In this document: one piece after another, positions 44,867 to 56,661 of the stretch
Layout: each line of letters opens with the position of its first letter
Numbering within the stretch: the first letter of the stretch is position 1
Translations under genes and position numbers: made by a program
From: Lineus longissimus
Lineage: Eukaryota > Nemertea > Pilidiophora > Heteronemertea > Lineidae
Direction: 5' to 3'
Length of the DNA: 60,000 bases
Assembly: GCF_910592395.1 (NCBI RefSeq)
Contig: NC_088310.1
Coordinates: forward strand, 16,749,501 to 16,809,500
The notes under the pieces: generated by a model
Seen by the model: only the letters and a program-made list of their open reading frames with translations
Told to the model about the DNA's origin: nothing
Database searches by the model: none

Positions 44867-46750
44867 TTACTTGACCTAGACCTTGGTTTTCCAATGCGAG
44901 TACCATCATCTTCTTCTGAAAATTCATTTTCACAACTTTGACAAAATATATTATCACGATCAACACAAAGGGAAAATTCAGAGCTACACATCAGACACTG
45001 CATTATATGTGAATCTCCGGACGCAGAAGGACTCGTGCGTCTTCTTCTTCTCGTTCGCTCTAGACAGTCAAGTCCGATCTTCTGATGTATTCTATGGTGT
45101 TTCGCAGCTGTTGGAGGTCTCCATAGAGCTGGTCTTGGACTCGTGTGTGAAAACTGTGGAATGACTGGTGAAGAATATTTCTTGGGACAGGTTGAAAAAA
45201 CATCATTCCAGTAGCATGCATTGCTGGCCTTTTTGCATCTGAACTTTTCACATTAGCACAAGGCATAGCTTTATCAATAGTATCTATAGTGCATACTGTG
45301 AATGTGTTTACTGGTTTGAGAAATTTAGCTGGTCCGTCCTTCCCAATCTTTTGACTGACATTCTCAACAAATCTCTTGTATGTAGTGTAGGACAGGCATA
45401 CCCCAAGTTTGTTAAAAAATTCATTAGATTGGCAGATAGGCTGTATTTGTTAAGTTTGTCTGAAAATTGTGTTTGAAGACCATTAGTTTTTTCATCTCTG
45501 GTAAAAAGGATACAATAGGAAAGGAATATTCTTCGGGTTAAACGCCTCTTCAGCGCTGAGGATGCAAGTTCAAAGTTAGGAAAATAATGTTTAGACCAAT
45601 CAAATGTTTTCTGGAACATCTTTTGTTCTTCTTGAGTACCGGTTAACATGCAAAGAAAGTTCCAGACCATTGGGTGAAGATTTGTGATGAGGGTGTTAAG
45701 AGAAATCTTAGGAAGATCTTCCAACTTCTTGTCTTCAAATTCTTGTCGCACTTGCTTGATCTGTTCACCAACAAGGCCTGACACATCTTTGCTTCTGACT
45801 TTAACTTTTTGTACCAATGATTGGTTATTAAAAGCATCAAGATCAAGTTCGAGTCTTTTCAGGTTTTTTTCTAGTTAATCAATCTGAAAAGAATAATTTA
45901 TAGACTGCTGAGTACGAAACAATGATTCATGTAATTGCATCAATGGGTAAAATTTTATGGGATACACCATTAAACTCTTTTTGGTGTTGTCTGCTCTGTG
46001 AACGTTTACAGAGGCACCAAAAGTTGACAAGATTTTGAAATTAATTGTTCTTTTCTGAGCTTCTGAGAGATCATCTGTGAGTGGCACTTCGACATCCATC
46101 TCTGCCACGTTGAGGAACTCACAGTACCAAGAGCAAACATCTGACATCAAGGCAGCATTTCCCTTATCAAATACACGAGCCAATTTTACAACGGTTTGCT
46201 GTTAAGCTTTCCTGTTTATATCATCTCTCAGAGTAGGCTTACCTATATCTTCTAAAACCTTCGTAGCCTCCTCGAAAATGGGATGTAGGTTATCGGGGGA
46301 TTTAGAATAAGTTTGTATTACCTTGCAGCATTTTGTACATAAACGAGTGTAGTTGTTTACTTCCTCTATCTGCATGTAATTTCTGGCAACAAAACACTTC
46401 ACTAAGTCGATGGTTCTCTCAGTGTGGACAACATGCTTGGAATTGATAGCCCTAAGTTTGCTCTGACAGAGACCACATTTCGTTGGATTGGTGATTTCAT
46501 TCAACTGCCGTCTGTGTTTGTCACACAGAAAAATTTCATTTCCAGTGTGATCCAAGGAATCAATCTTCATTAGATCTTTTATCGTTTGTAAATTAAAGCC
46601 TGATCTGAAAACCTTAACATAATCATTATTACTGCTACCTTGACACACAGAATGTTTGGATAAAATGCAAGCATGTTGTATAGTACTATCTGTAGTAAAA
46701 CCGTTTTTGGACTTTTTACAAGGACTTGGAGTTGTCTCTTCATGAAGCAT

Positions 46751-47579
46751 TTTTTGAATGGAAAAAAGACATCTCAGTCACCTGGATCTGTTCGGAAGTG
46801 AAGCATCATGGCTCATGCTTTACTGTTTGAGCACATCCACACAAATCGATTGTATTCCTGGTCAATATCAATGACGATATGGTGGAACACATGACATACC
46901 TCCAGTCTCATAACATAACATAACACTCACTCAGTCACTGTCACTCTGACATGTCTGATGACTATTCTACCAGTAGCTTTATCAAAAGGCTCAAAATCAT
47001 CTGGTCATTTGGCCACAAGTTGTAGAAATTATAGTCAGACTAAGCATATTCATCAACAGAACTCAAACAGGCTACCATCATGCCATTCTCACTTTTAACC
47101 ACAATTTTTTTTAGACACGCTGTGCATTAAAATATTTTAACAATGTCGCGTCGTGCACGCAATTGCCGCGAAAAATGGCTTGATTAACATCACGTGATCC
47201 AAAACGTCATAAATAATTAATGAGATTTCTTCGAAAAATCACCAAATTAAGTGCCAATAAAGAAATATTAGGAAACCGGGTGCTCAAATGTTTTAAAAGA
47301 TATGAATGCATTGAGGATTGGTTAACCACTTTGCAACATATCAATTTACCAAATATCGTCGCAAAGTGGGAAAATATCTTTGAGTGAGGTATGTTCAGCG
47401 AAGATTGCGAAAATATCATCTTTCGAAAAATTGATCAAACTCGGTTGATTTTGCTTGGAATTTGATGAAATAAACACCAATTTTTTCTTTCAATAACTTA
47501 TAATTTCGCCATCTTTGATCAATCGCTGTATAGCTTAGTCTCTTACTTTTTACACTTTTTCTGCTTCTGCTTAACTTTG
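46751..47579. other. non-coding stretch
   Basis: AT-rich sequence with an ATAACATAACATAAC run near 46910. No gene is seen apart from short chance frames. It could hold the 5' region of the Academ-like gene. Confidence 0.4.
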
Positions 47580-48191
47580 TCTCATGTTTTCTGCAGTTTT
47601 GCACCCAACTGAGAAGAACCAGTTGCATCCAGTTTCTTCACTTGGTTTCGTTTACGTTTGATCTTGTGATTGAGGACCCGGACAGCATTCTTCTTGCTCA
47701 ACTTTCTTCTGAATGCCTCTATTTGAGCCAAGCGCGCTTCCTTCGTCTCTTTTTGCTGTTGTACAGCTTTATAGAGCCGCCCACGAAGTTTGACAGTTTG
47801 AACATTTGTTTCGAGATGACGGTATACTAGTACTTGATGAATGTGCTGTGCATACTACTGCATTTGAAAATTGTTCGCTACAACAATCTTTGAGTTTCTG
47901 CAACTCACTCTCATTGGTTAGTCTCTTATATTTCTTCAGTGTTTTCTGCACCAAAGAAGTTATTTTTCCCTTTAGAATTGGAATGGAAGAATGATCCTCT
48001 TCACTGAATATATCCTTTACTGCTCGTTCAGTTTTTGACACACTAGAGTCGTTTGACCCATATAGGTACAGGACATGTCCATTCAGAAGTTCATTCCCTG
48101 CAGGGACAGCACAGAATGTCTCATTCAGATAGGCCCTAGCAATTCCAGGCTCAGCGTCTGGGTTCTGCTTTCGCTTCTTCTTTGGCGGCAT
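47580..48191 (-). CDS. lysine-rich small protein with nuclear localisation signal, unrecognised
   Basis: The frame from 48191 begins MPPKKKRKQNPDAEP, an SV40-like basic nuclear signal, and continues with DIFSEEDHSS and helical LKGKITSLVQKTLKKY. The annotated frame stops at 47769, but an overlapping frame continues with VKLRGRLYKAVQQQKE and a strongly basic coil (NHKIKRKRNQVKKL) to about 47583, so a one-base shift or small intron is likely. No family is recognised. It lies upstream of the Academ-like gene on the same strand and could be its first exon or an accessory gene of the same element. Confidence 0.45.
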
Positions 48192-49600
48192 CCTTCTTCT
48201 ATGATAGAGAGGTTATTACTAAAAATAAAAAGAAATTTCTTATGTATTGCTGTATTGAAAGTGGTTTTTAACAAGAATGATTGTCAAAACAAGTCATAGC
48301 CGACCCAACAAGCACATAGATAAAGGAATACACACAACTGACATAAAGAGCACGTGCGTTTGTTTTGTCAACAAAGTCATGTGAGCCAATCAGTACGCTA
48401 GAAATTGCACGTGACCCGCAACATGAATAATTAGGTTCCTGTGTGGCGATAATGAGGCATTTAATCTGCGTCCATCCTCCATAACTATGCATTTTCATGT
48501 CAATACTAAGGTACAATTAAGTTTATAAATATCTTTATTCTATGTTTCTTGTATTATTTGCTTGTTTTGATGCATATAAGTCGTGTTAAGATGATTTTGA
48601 AATGTGTGAAATCTAGATGAAAATTGTAGAAAATGGACGCCATCTTGGAAATTCTTGATTCGATAAACGGGTTTCCGCAGCTTTGTAGACACCCTTCGCA
48701 ACTAGTTTCGTCCATGATATCACCCGCAGATATGCAAAACTATACATAGAAACAAATCATATAAATCATTCACCTTCATATCGAAATTTACAAGTTTCCG
48801 TGGCAAAAATGTTCACTTCAAATCAAAACATTAGCGAAATGGTCAATCCTCAATGGATTGGAAAGAAGACTTGCTAATTCATTCATCTCTTGGCTACGTC
48901 ATAGGGTATTTCCCACAAGGATTCCCCACTCCTAGCCAATCAGAATGCGACTTTTATAGCGCATTCAAAAATGCCGCTCTGGGGAAGCCGGATTATAGCG
49001 TCACAGGTAAAATGGGATCAGCACTCGAGGCTCGCAGCACTGGATAGTCACATACCTACATAATCAGGAAGAACTGGGTTTGATTAGCTGGTTCATATTT
49101 TCTTGAAAAAGGCACTTTGCCCTAATTGGTTTTCTAAATGGGTAAATGCTGCCACAGATGGCAAAATATGAATGTTAGCCTTAAGCACTGTATAGGTGCA
49201 GCTGATTGTGAAGTGCTTTGGTAAATTGAAACCAGTTAAATAATGCATGGTGTAGCGTTTTTAACGTTGCACTTTCAACATTAGGGCCGACTACAAAAAT
49301 GTTTTGGGTTCGAACACAAGAAAATGAAATGATATAACGTATAATAGGGTTTATTTGATAACGGAATATTCCAGATCTATATATAGACGATGGTTACACG
49401 TATTTCTTATATGAGCGACGAATACAGATACCATTCAACGTTACGGCGTACGATAGATACGGTACAGAGACCGGGACCACGGATTTGGTTTCGTTTGACG
49501 AGAGTTCCCACCAACACTGGTTTTCTAAATCTCTTTCGCCCAATTTGAATCCCAGCTTTTATATCGCAAGGGAGCAACCCAGTTTGACAATTGAGGCAAA

Positions 49601-49674
49601 CGACGTATCGTAAAGACAACAATCTATATAGACGACGTATCGTAAAAGCAACAATCTATACAGACGACGTATCG
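49601..49674. repeat. 32-bp tandem repeat, three units
   Basis: CGACGTATCG begins at 49601, 49633 and 49665. The intervening sequence TAAA(A)G(A/C)AACAATCTATA is shared by the first two units. Confidence 0.7.
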
Positions 49675-50047
49675 CACCCAGCGTGCCTTTTACGTAAAAT
49701 TGTACGTTAACAACGTCACAACGTTACCACGAGCGAAACCCCTCTCTTTTTGAAGAAATTCAAACGACGTTACTTATTTTTCTCGCGCCAACGCAACAAT
49801 GGTTTTCAATCAACTCCCCGTGTCAATCAGGTGACGTCACACCCCACGCGCATTTGGATTGGTCGAGATACATCGCGTCAATAACAGTTAATTTTTACCA
49901 AGAAGGAAACCGTAAACGATGGATAAACTGACGAAATACCACACCACTGACTGATAACAGTTCCAAATATCATAAGGATATCAACATTAAGGTAGTACTT
50001 TATCACCTCATACAGGTTTTGATCGATGTTATTAAACTTTATGCACG

Positions 50048-50237
50048 ATATAACCGATCGTAAAACGTAGCCCAAAAACCTCGTGCAATATTTTCCCGGT
50101 AAAAGTTACGCCTTTTGACGAAAAACCAATCGAGCTGCCTAAATATAACCGATCGTAAAACGTAGCCCAAAAACCTCGTGCAATATTTTCCCGGTAAAAG
50201 TTACGCCTTTTGACGAAAAACCAATCGAGCTGCCTAA
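50048..50237. repeat. perfect 95-bp tandem duplication
   Basis: Two adjacent identical units beginning ATATAACCGATCG and ending CGAGCTGCCTAA. Perfect identity suggests a very recent event or an assembly slip. Confidence 0.9.
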
Positions 50238-51034
50238 AGAGGTAAATATATTTCGCAAGTCCATAGTTACACAAAACCTCATAAGATCACATGAAAAATA
50301 CCCTGACGTCGGTTCACAAGACTAAAAGGCACATACGATGTGTATAATTTTGACATTTAGAAGTTGACGAGACATCGTCGACAACTTGAAGAAAGTGAGA
50401 CGGTATGACGTCATCACCAAACGACAAGTGACGGATTCGCCTTAACTTCTTTAAAATAAACATCATGGAAGCTAATTAAAAGTAATTATTGTGCCAAAAG
50501 CCGAGTGTAAAGATATATTGACCTAAAGTTGAAAACCGCACGTATTTTAAATGCGCAGTTTTGGAATGACGAACTTTTGAAAAGGGACCGTCAACTTGAC
50601 TCAGGTCCCAGGTCATTGACCCGTAGTGTAAAATACACAGTAAACAAAGATTTGTACAGCTTCCATAATGCACTTAAGTTTAACCAGACGTCAAATAATT
50701 TTAAAACAGCTCGAATAAAATTGGTATAGACACAGATAGATTTAAAAAGACGACTTAGAAAAAGGGACCAGATAATTACCTGGTATTTTGACTGGTTAGA
50801 ATCCATATTCACACTTTGATAATCCAAATAGTAGAATTCTTAAGTCTTGATGAAAAGTCGTAGGACTGACTTGAACAATTATATTCCAAGGGATGAAAGT
50901 GAGGCTGGACAGGGTTAAAAAGGGAAAAGATGCAGAAAAGGGACCCAAATGACATTATTTCTTAAATATGGATGGTTAACTCCTAAAATTTACATCCAAG
51001 TCAAAACACTTTGTTAAATTAAAGAAACCTTTAA

Positions 51035-51857
51035 CTCTTTACATACGCTAGACCCGCGTGCGTCATAGCGTCAAAGTCCTGAATACACAGCGTCATTATT
51101 ATGATATAGTTTCCCGGGAGCGCGTCACTGACGCGGCCGTATTTCAGGTAGTGTTTACATAAGTGATATTATCTCCGTTGCTGTTCATAGTACAGGGCTA
51201 AAATTTTGGGGAGTAACTAAGAATTAAATTCCGCATAAACTCATGTAATTTATTTTGAATTCTAACGAAAAGTAACTGAGAACAAGGCCTGCAAACTTGG
51301 AGAGAAAAAAATTTCTACAAATCGCCGTAAAATTTTCTACTTTCCATCATCCGGGTCTTCCACTGGCTCAAAGCCCGCTATCGTCCTCATCCGACACAAA
51401 ATGTTTATAATACCGAAACATTGATATCTGAATCTGCAAAACCTTCAAATTCTGATTCGGAGCTCGAATCAAATAAATCTATCATAAATAAACCCAGCTG
51501 GTCCCGAACAATGCGGCACGTCAATCAAAAAAAAGATTAAAGAAACGTTTAAAAATGGCCGACGAGGTCAACTTCCTGGGGAACCCCGCCAATACATCGT
51601 TATTATTCATGCCTCATGAATACTAAATTAGAACGGAGTGACCTGAATAGAAAATAGAAGCTTATCTCTTATTGGCCATTCAAATAGGGTCACCATGGAG
51701 CCAGCCAATAAGAAATTACGATACATTAAAGTTGGAGTAGCTTGTAGTCGGCTTGCCGGAGTTTCGTACTGTTTGAATGGAGCCGAGTAATGGCGGCTCC
51801 TGGGAGAACAGCTTAAGTTTTTTGCGCCGACCAGCGGCGGCTAGCGCATGTAAAGAG
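51035..51857. mobile_element. 823-bp TTAA-flanked inverted-repeat element (piggyBac- or Kolobok-type)
   Basis: TTAA lies on both sides (51031-51034 and 51858-51861). The ends are inverted repeats CTCTTTACAT(A/G)CGCTAG of 17 bp with one mismatch. TTAA duplication is the rule for piggyBac and also Kolobok. Sub-terminal GCGTCA motifs recur on the left. A short acidic reading (SNSDSELESNKS) near 51450 could be a remnant of a piggyBac N-terminus. There is no transposase. Confidence 0.75.
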
Positions 51858-53098
51858 TTAAAGGAAAGATTTTACAATGATGCCAAAGGTGAAAAAGTGT
51901 CAAAATCTCTACAATGGGTAAAACTTGATACAAATTGACAGGACAATATCATTTTTTTTTATTAATGACAGTTCCCATACCCTTTCCGTCATTCAATTTC
52001 TTCAAGTTGAATCTAAAAAAATTAGCAACCAAACAATTTTATTTTGGTAAAAAAAAAAAATTTCAAAAAATTTGAGAAAAAAAAAGACAACACTAACAGA
52101 GGCAGTGACAGGGTTGCCAACATAACTTGCCTTTTCAGTTCTAAACTGAGGAAGAGGAAAAAAGGTGCAAGGCAAAAGTGAACCGATTGGAGTGACATCC
52201 TCCGTTATAAGTTTTACATAAAACTTCGTTTAAAGATTTTACAATTTGGCAGAGTGAGTAACTTTAAGAGGGGTTCTACTGTAAAATAAATAATAATAGA
52301 AAGTAGCTAAGAATACTTACACTGCCAGGTCAGAATTGTTAAAAAACCACAACTCTCCCATTCGAATATGACTCTGCCTGCAGGGCCAAATTGCCTTAGT
52401 CTTGGGCAATTTCGCCAAGACAAATTTACCAGCCTCTGCAATAATGAGTCTTTTATATAGTCTTTTATATAGCGCAATTCCGTGACACTATAGTTCTCGC
52501 TCAAAGCGCTTTGGGATATCATATTATTATAGAACAATAAAATCATAAAAAGTGGAAACATCGTTAAATACCATGTAATTATTTAATGTCATGGGCCATG
52601 GTGTTTGCTACCATCACAATCCTGGTTCCTTATCAAGCCAATTCCACTGGTTGGATGAAAATTGCCAAGAATTGGATGGAAGGCACGTATAGAACATGAA
52701 GAATTGTTAAGATAAATAAAATTCAGATCATTGGGAAGCAATGTAAACCACTTATCAAGGGGCCTTGGTACAAAATATCAATTATAAATTCTGTGAACAT
52801 ACTATTGCATCACTGCCATCAGTGCATGCCTGCTTGCAAAGCAGGAAAGCCAGAGGCTGATCTTGATGCCCAGCAACCTCATGTGATTCAATATTTAACT
52901 GCGATTCCTTCTTTGTGTATCATGCAGGTCGGTACAACACTTCAAACCAATTCAGCAATGATGAGGAACTAGCAATACTAATGATATCAAATAGGCCTTT
53001 TCGACGAAGAGTAATCAGATCCAAAACAAGTGCAATGCGACGATCGGAACACGTCAGAAGTAATAAGAGGCCAACAAACCAGGCGGAGGAAGACACTG
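51858..53098. other. non-coding stretch
   Basis: AT-rich, with poly-A/T runs near 51950-52085 and one SINE-type tail at 52438-52520. No gene is recognised. Confidence 0.45.
52438..52520 (-). mobile_element. SINE/LINE 3' tail
   Basis: On the minus strand CAAAGCGCTTTGAGCGAGAA is followed by GCGCTATATAAAAGA and a second TATATAAAAGA. This is the same 3'-end pattern as at 9911-9988. Confidence 0.6.
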
Positions 53099-53289
53099 TC
53101 ACTTAACTAAAGCCAGTAAAGGCAACAATAAACAAGCAGCAAACAAAAGACTGCCTGACCGAACAACAAATGATCTTTGGTTCCTTGTGCCTATATTTAG
53201 GTTTGTTTGAGCCTGCAATGACTTCTTCTGCCGGGGCGCCTGGTGTATAAAAGGGTCTAGCCTATTGTCGATGACTGTGTGTGACCCTG

Positions 53290-53641
53290 GCCTACTAGTA
53301 GGTATGTGACAATGAACATTGACTAAATGTACATTTACCTCCTCTAATTGGAACGCAAAATGAACACACCTCCCATTAAGTATAACATTGGAAGATATAT
53401 TCTTTGGATTTACCCTTGGGGAAAATAGGAGTGCCTGACCACCAGAAGCAGCTGTGCCATGGGAGAAAAAACACTGACCCCCCCAAAGAAGTCTCCATCC
53501 GTCTTCATTCAAGGTAGTAGCGTGAGTTTCCGACAGTAAAAGCACGTGCGCCTTGGTACTTTTCAGAAATTGAATCACTTCATCTCTTTTGGTTTGCTCA
53601 CCGCAACCATTCACATTGTATGACAGAAACGAAAATGCCAT
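53290..53641 (-). pseudogene. L1/Tx1-like LINE ORF2, endonuclease start only
   Basis: The frame opens MAFSFLSYNVNGCGEQTKRD, with LLLSETHAT, WGGQCFFSHGTAASGG and HLVNVHCHIP following. That is the exonuclease-endonuclease-phosphatase domain typical of L1-type ORF2, with catalytic N and E in place. Similarity ends near 53290 and the RT is absent, so ORF2 is 3'-truncated. It starts 56 bp after the ORF1 stop, the usual LINE spacing. Confidence 0.8.
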
Positions 53642-53697
53642 TAAGCACAGCGAGAATCGACAAAAACCTATGAACGTGAATGTTAAAGAGGGAGGAG

Positions 53698-55999
53698 CTA
53701 CTCAGGTGGATTGTTGAGGTTTTTAATGACACGTTTAATTCTTCTTTCCTCATTCTGAGATAGCTTAACTGCTTTCCTGTATTTGTTGAGGGACCGAGCG
53801 AGCTTCGGAACGTCGGATGTGAGTTCTCTCCCTTTGTCATGGACTTTGCAAACATTTTTTAACTTATTGAGGAGGGCAACGCATTGGGCGATTGTGAAAT
53901 ACTCTACATGCAGTTGTTCCAAATCATTGTCCAGGTCGATCGAGGCTACTGAGAGACAATCAGACTCATCCATCATCTCGACGTCATCACTGGCGATCGC
54001 GAACAAGGACTCCGGAACCTCGGAATCCTGGGAAAAAACGGCACCGTCCTGTCCCGGTTGAGCGTTACCAACAAGAGGGTTCGTGCTTTCCGCAGCAGAA
54101 AAGGGGTCGGTAATTGAGAAATCCAGTCCTGGTTGGCTGTTACTGAGAAGTGGGTTCGTGCCCTCTGCAGCAGAACTGGGCAGAGTCTTCGAGACATCCT
54201 GACCTGGTTGGCCGTTGCTGCCAGCTGGGTTTGTAGTTTCCTCACCGGATGTAGGCTGGGTGTTGGGGACAACACGCTCTTGTTGACCTTTCGCGCTTTC
54301 TGCATCGAGAGGTAGCTGAGACGAAACAACGGAAGCGGGTGTATTTGAGACCTCACGCCTTGGCTTTAGTTGAACGCGAGATAGCACAGTTGGATTGGGA
54401 GCTAAGATATGGGCGGTTATTACCGCAAATAAATACAAACCAAAGCAAAGACACTTGTGTAGCATATCAAGGACACGTAGATTGATACTCCTATGTGTGC
54501 CACATCAAAGACATCTGGACCATACACCACATCAAAGATAACGATGTGAAGTCAACAGGCGGCGCCACCGTCTTGGGAAAAGTAAAAACGATTTCGACAA
54601 CTATAGGTTTTTGTTGATATAAGCGACTATGTTTATTTTTATAATCATTTTTTTCTCGCAGTGAAATTTTTATTAATTGATTCAACTTCAATAAGTTAAA
54701 TGAGAAGAAAAATAAATATCTCGACTTGAAAAAAAAATGTAATTTCAAATTTTTTTTCTTGACTTGAAAAAAAATATCTTGACTAGAAAAAAATCATCTC
54801 AACTAGAAAAAAAATCATTTCGACTTTTTTAAGCAAACGGCTTGCCATAGGAGAGAGGTGGCAAATAACAACAACGTCAACAGGCATACGGCCGCCAGCA
54901 ATCTACAGTGGCGCCGCCTGTTGACTTCGCATCGTTATCTTTGATGTGGTGTATGGTCCAGATGTCTTTGATGTGGCACACATAGGAGTATCAATCTACG
55001 TGTCCTTGATATGCTACACAAGTGTCTATGCTTTGGTTTGTCTTTATTTGCGGTAATAACCGCCCATACTAAGACTTCCGGTTGAGATGTTGGTTTTTGT
55101 GGAGGGGACATCCGCAGGTTTTTTGGAGGGGGCATCGGCAGGGCGAGTCTCAATGGAGGCAACATCCTTACCTTGCGCAATTGCGGAGGGCGCAGTGGGT
55201 TTGTCCCCTGATGTTTCATCAGAAGAAGTTGTCGGCGCAGAGGACTTCTTGGATGGTCCACTTCTGCCTTTTTTTTCAGGTTCTTTGGGCGTTGGAAGTA
55301 TTTGGCCTCAACTTGCAATGATACGTTGAATGGCCTATTTTCTTACATACCTCACACCTCAAATTGGAGTCTGTGGATAAGTATACGGTGTACATGTCGG
55401 TGCCGTACGGCACCATGAGTTGATAGGGCAAATCATTTCCTGGTGTCAACGAAATTCTAGTTGACCGTCGAAATTACTTGACATGACCAAGACCTTTCCT
55501 TCTTGTACCGAGTGGTATATAACACAGACTTTCCAGTGTCCCAAAATCTCTGAGCTGCATTTCTAAAACTTCATGTGGGACGAAATGTGGCACGCCTGAA
55601 ATTATGAGGTTTGTACTGTGTTTACCAATCTGGTGTACATCCACTACGTATCCTAAGTGAACACCCATGAGCGCTCCCTTCATGCTTCATTCAGTTTGGG
55701 GCGGAATATTCTTCCGACATGACTGGAGCATTCACAGGTGTCACCTGTTCCCGAGGGTGGGCGGGTGGGAGTGTTGAAAAATGGATTATCATTCTTTGGT
55801 GTTTTGCCATACGGGGAGAGATTCCCTTACCCAAGAATGGTGCAGTCTTCAGTTTCAACCTAACCAAGTTTTGGCCTCCTGCTTCCTCACGAAAGAATGA
55901 CTGGACTACGAGAATTACGCAGGTAGCGCCGTCTGGTGTTAACTTAGGATAACTACGTATCCTAAGTGAACACCCATGAGCGCTCCCTTCATGCTTCAT
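53698..55999 (-). pseudogene. L1/Tx1-like LINE ORF1, interrupted
   Basis: Reading 5' to 3' on the minus strand: an N-terminal block (FFREEAGGQNLVRLKLK), an RRM-like block (NLIISGVPHFVPHEVLEM, YIPLGTRRKG), a zinc knuckle (CEVCKKIGHSTYHC), a basic/proline-rich linker, and a C-terminal region with about three imperfect repeats of roughly 27 residues (NPLLSNSQPGLD type) and a helical end. A 661-bp inverted-repeat element lies at 54408-55068, and a local duplication (55642-56020) disturbs the N-terminal part. Several frame changes occur. Confidence 0.65.
54408..55068. mobile_element. 661-bp foldback-like element with ~160-bp inverted repeats
   Basis: Ends at 54408-54569 and 54907-55068 are inverted copies with about three mismatches, starting TATGGGCGGTTATTACCGC. 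CTAAGA flanks both sides (54402-54407 and 55069-55074), a 6-bp target duplication. Removing it with one CTAAGA joins SQPEV to LAPNPTV of the LINE ORF1 frame. The centre is AT-rich with repeated TTGACTTGAAAAAAA-like sequence. There is no coding capacity; the superfamily is unassigned. Confidence 0.9.
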
Positions 56000-56020
56000 T
56001 CAGTTTGGGGCGGAATATTC
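55642..56020. repeat. direct repeat of ~68 bp within the LINE
   Basis: The block ACTACGTATCCTAAGTGAACA through GGGGCGGAATATTCT occurs at about 55642-55709 and again at 55952-56019, offset about 309 bp. The intervening sequence is LINE ORF1 N-terminal coding, so this is a local duplication of the 5' part. Confidence 0.8.
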
Positions 56021-56661
56021 TATCCTTCCTTCCACAAGTAGCTAGATGTTGGTCCCTTTGTATTAGCATTGAGAGTAAGTTTCCGTCTACCCCAAACTAA
56101 GTACCCCATCCTGAGGAAAATTTCTCTCAATTCTAAGACGAAAGAAAAGACAGCGAGATGATTTTTTCATAGTGGTTTTTATTTCAAATTGACTGAATGA
56201 ATTAATATAATGGTGCGTAATACGATACAACTGATTTCAAGCTTACCGGTACACAGAATATTCAAACTAAACTAACACAGATCAAATTTAGACCATCATG
56301 CTGCGAGGCCTTTACTCCAACTTATACATGTATATGGTTGTTGAACGTCCTGGTGATTAGTTTTATTTTTATTTTTATCTTTTATTTTTTATTTTCTTTG
56401 CTTCTTTGCACGAGTGCTAGTTAGTGAAGACTTTTAGAATTGGGGTGCTAGTTCTACAACCCTAGTGTTGCTGCGACATGCCCAGTCCCCGAGGACGTTT
56501 GAGGACCTAACTCTCGAGATCTTTATATTTTTGGATTATTCTATACTTTTCAGCCAGTTGTGAAATATGACGGCAAAGGTGTGTAGGCCTGAAGATGAAC
56601 ATTGGAAGATGAATAGCTTTTTCCTAAGTTTCACTCAAACAGATGCCATGAAATTTATTGT
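56021..56661. other. 3' region of the tyrosine-recombinase retroelement
   Basis: There is no reading frame. It follows the recombinase stop on the minus strand and should contain the 3' split direct repeats of a DIRS/Ngaro element, but the 5' partner lies outside the window, so they cannot be matched here. Confidence 0.35.

Larger units (their letters stand above)
41033..46750 (-). pseudogene. large Academ-like transposase gene with XPG/FEN-like nuclease signature, interrupted
   Basis: A string of minus-strand frames belongs together. 46750-46202 is Cys-rich (CDKHRRQL, CGLCQ, LCTKCCK). 46183-45308 is helical, ending LSANLMNFLTNLGYACP. 45003-44396 holds CSSEF, FCQSCENEFSEEDDGT and LTIENFQLTDSEK. 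43239-42471 holds SHPAYANKLPGQSEFYPLV and GDWHLLKN. 42498-41635 holds VALDEAHEMTINKD. 41610-41033 holds VVFDDPEGMVG, then NHEEGDTRVWLHA and SPDTDTYHIGL. The last two motifs resemble the acidic clusters of XPG/FEN nucleases, and a Cys-rich head plus XPG-like module is reported for Academ transposons, hence the tentative name. At least four frame changes and two insertions make it inactive. Confidence 0.55.
48192..51034. other. long non-coding stretch with two short tandem repeats
   Basis: No gene is recognised. CGACGTATCG recurs three times at ~32-bp spacing with AACAATCTATA between (49601-49674). A 95-bp unit is repeated perfectly in tandem at 50048-50237. The CACGTG-bearing, GC-varied composition from 49300 to 50300 could be an LTR or 5' region of an unrecognised element. 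Confidence 0.45.

Noticed and set aside
49300-49330. GGTTCGAAC motif as part of a tRNA gene
   Set aside because: No acceptor, D or anticodon arm can be folded around it.
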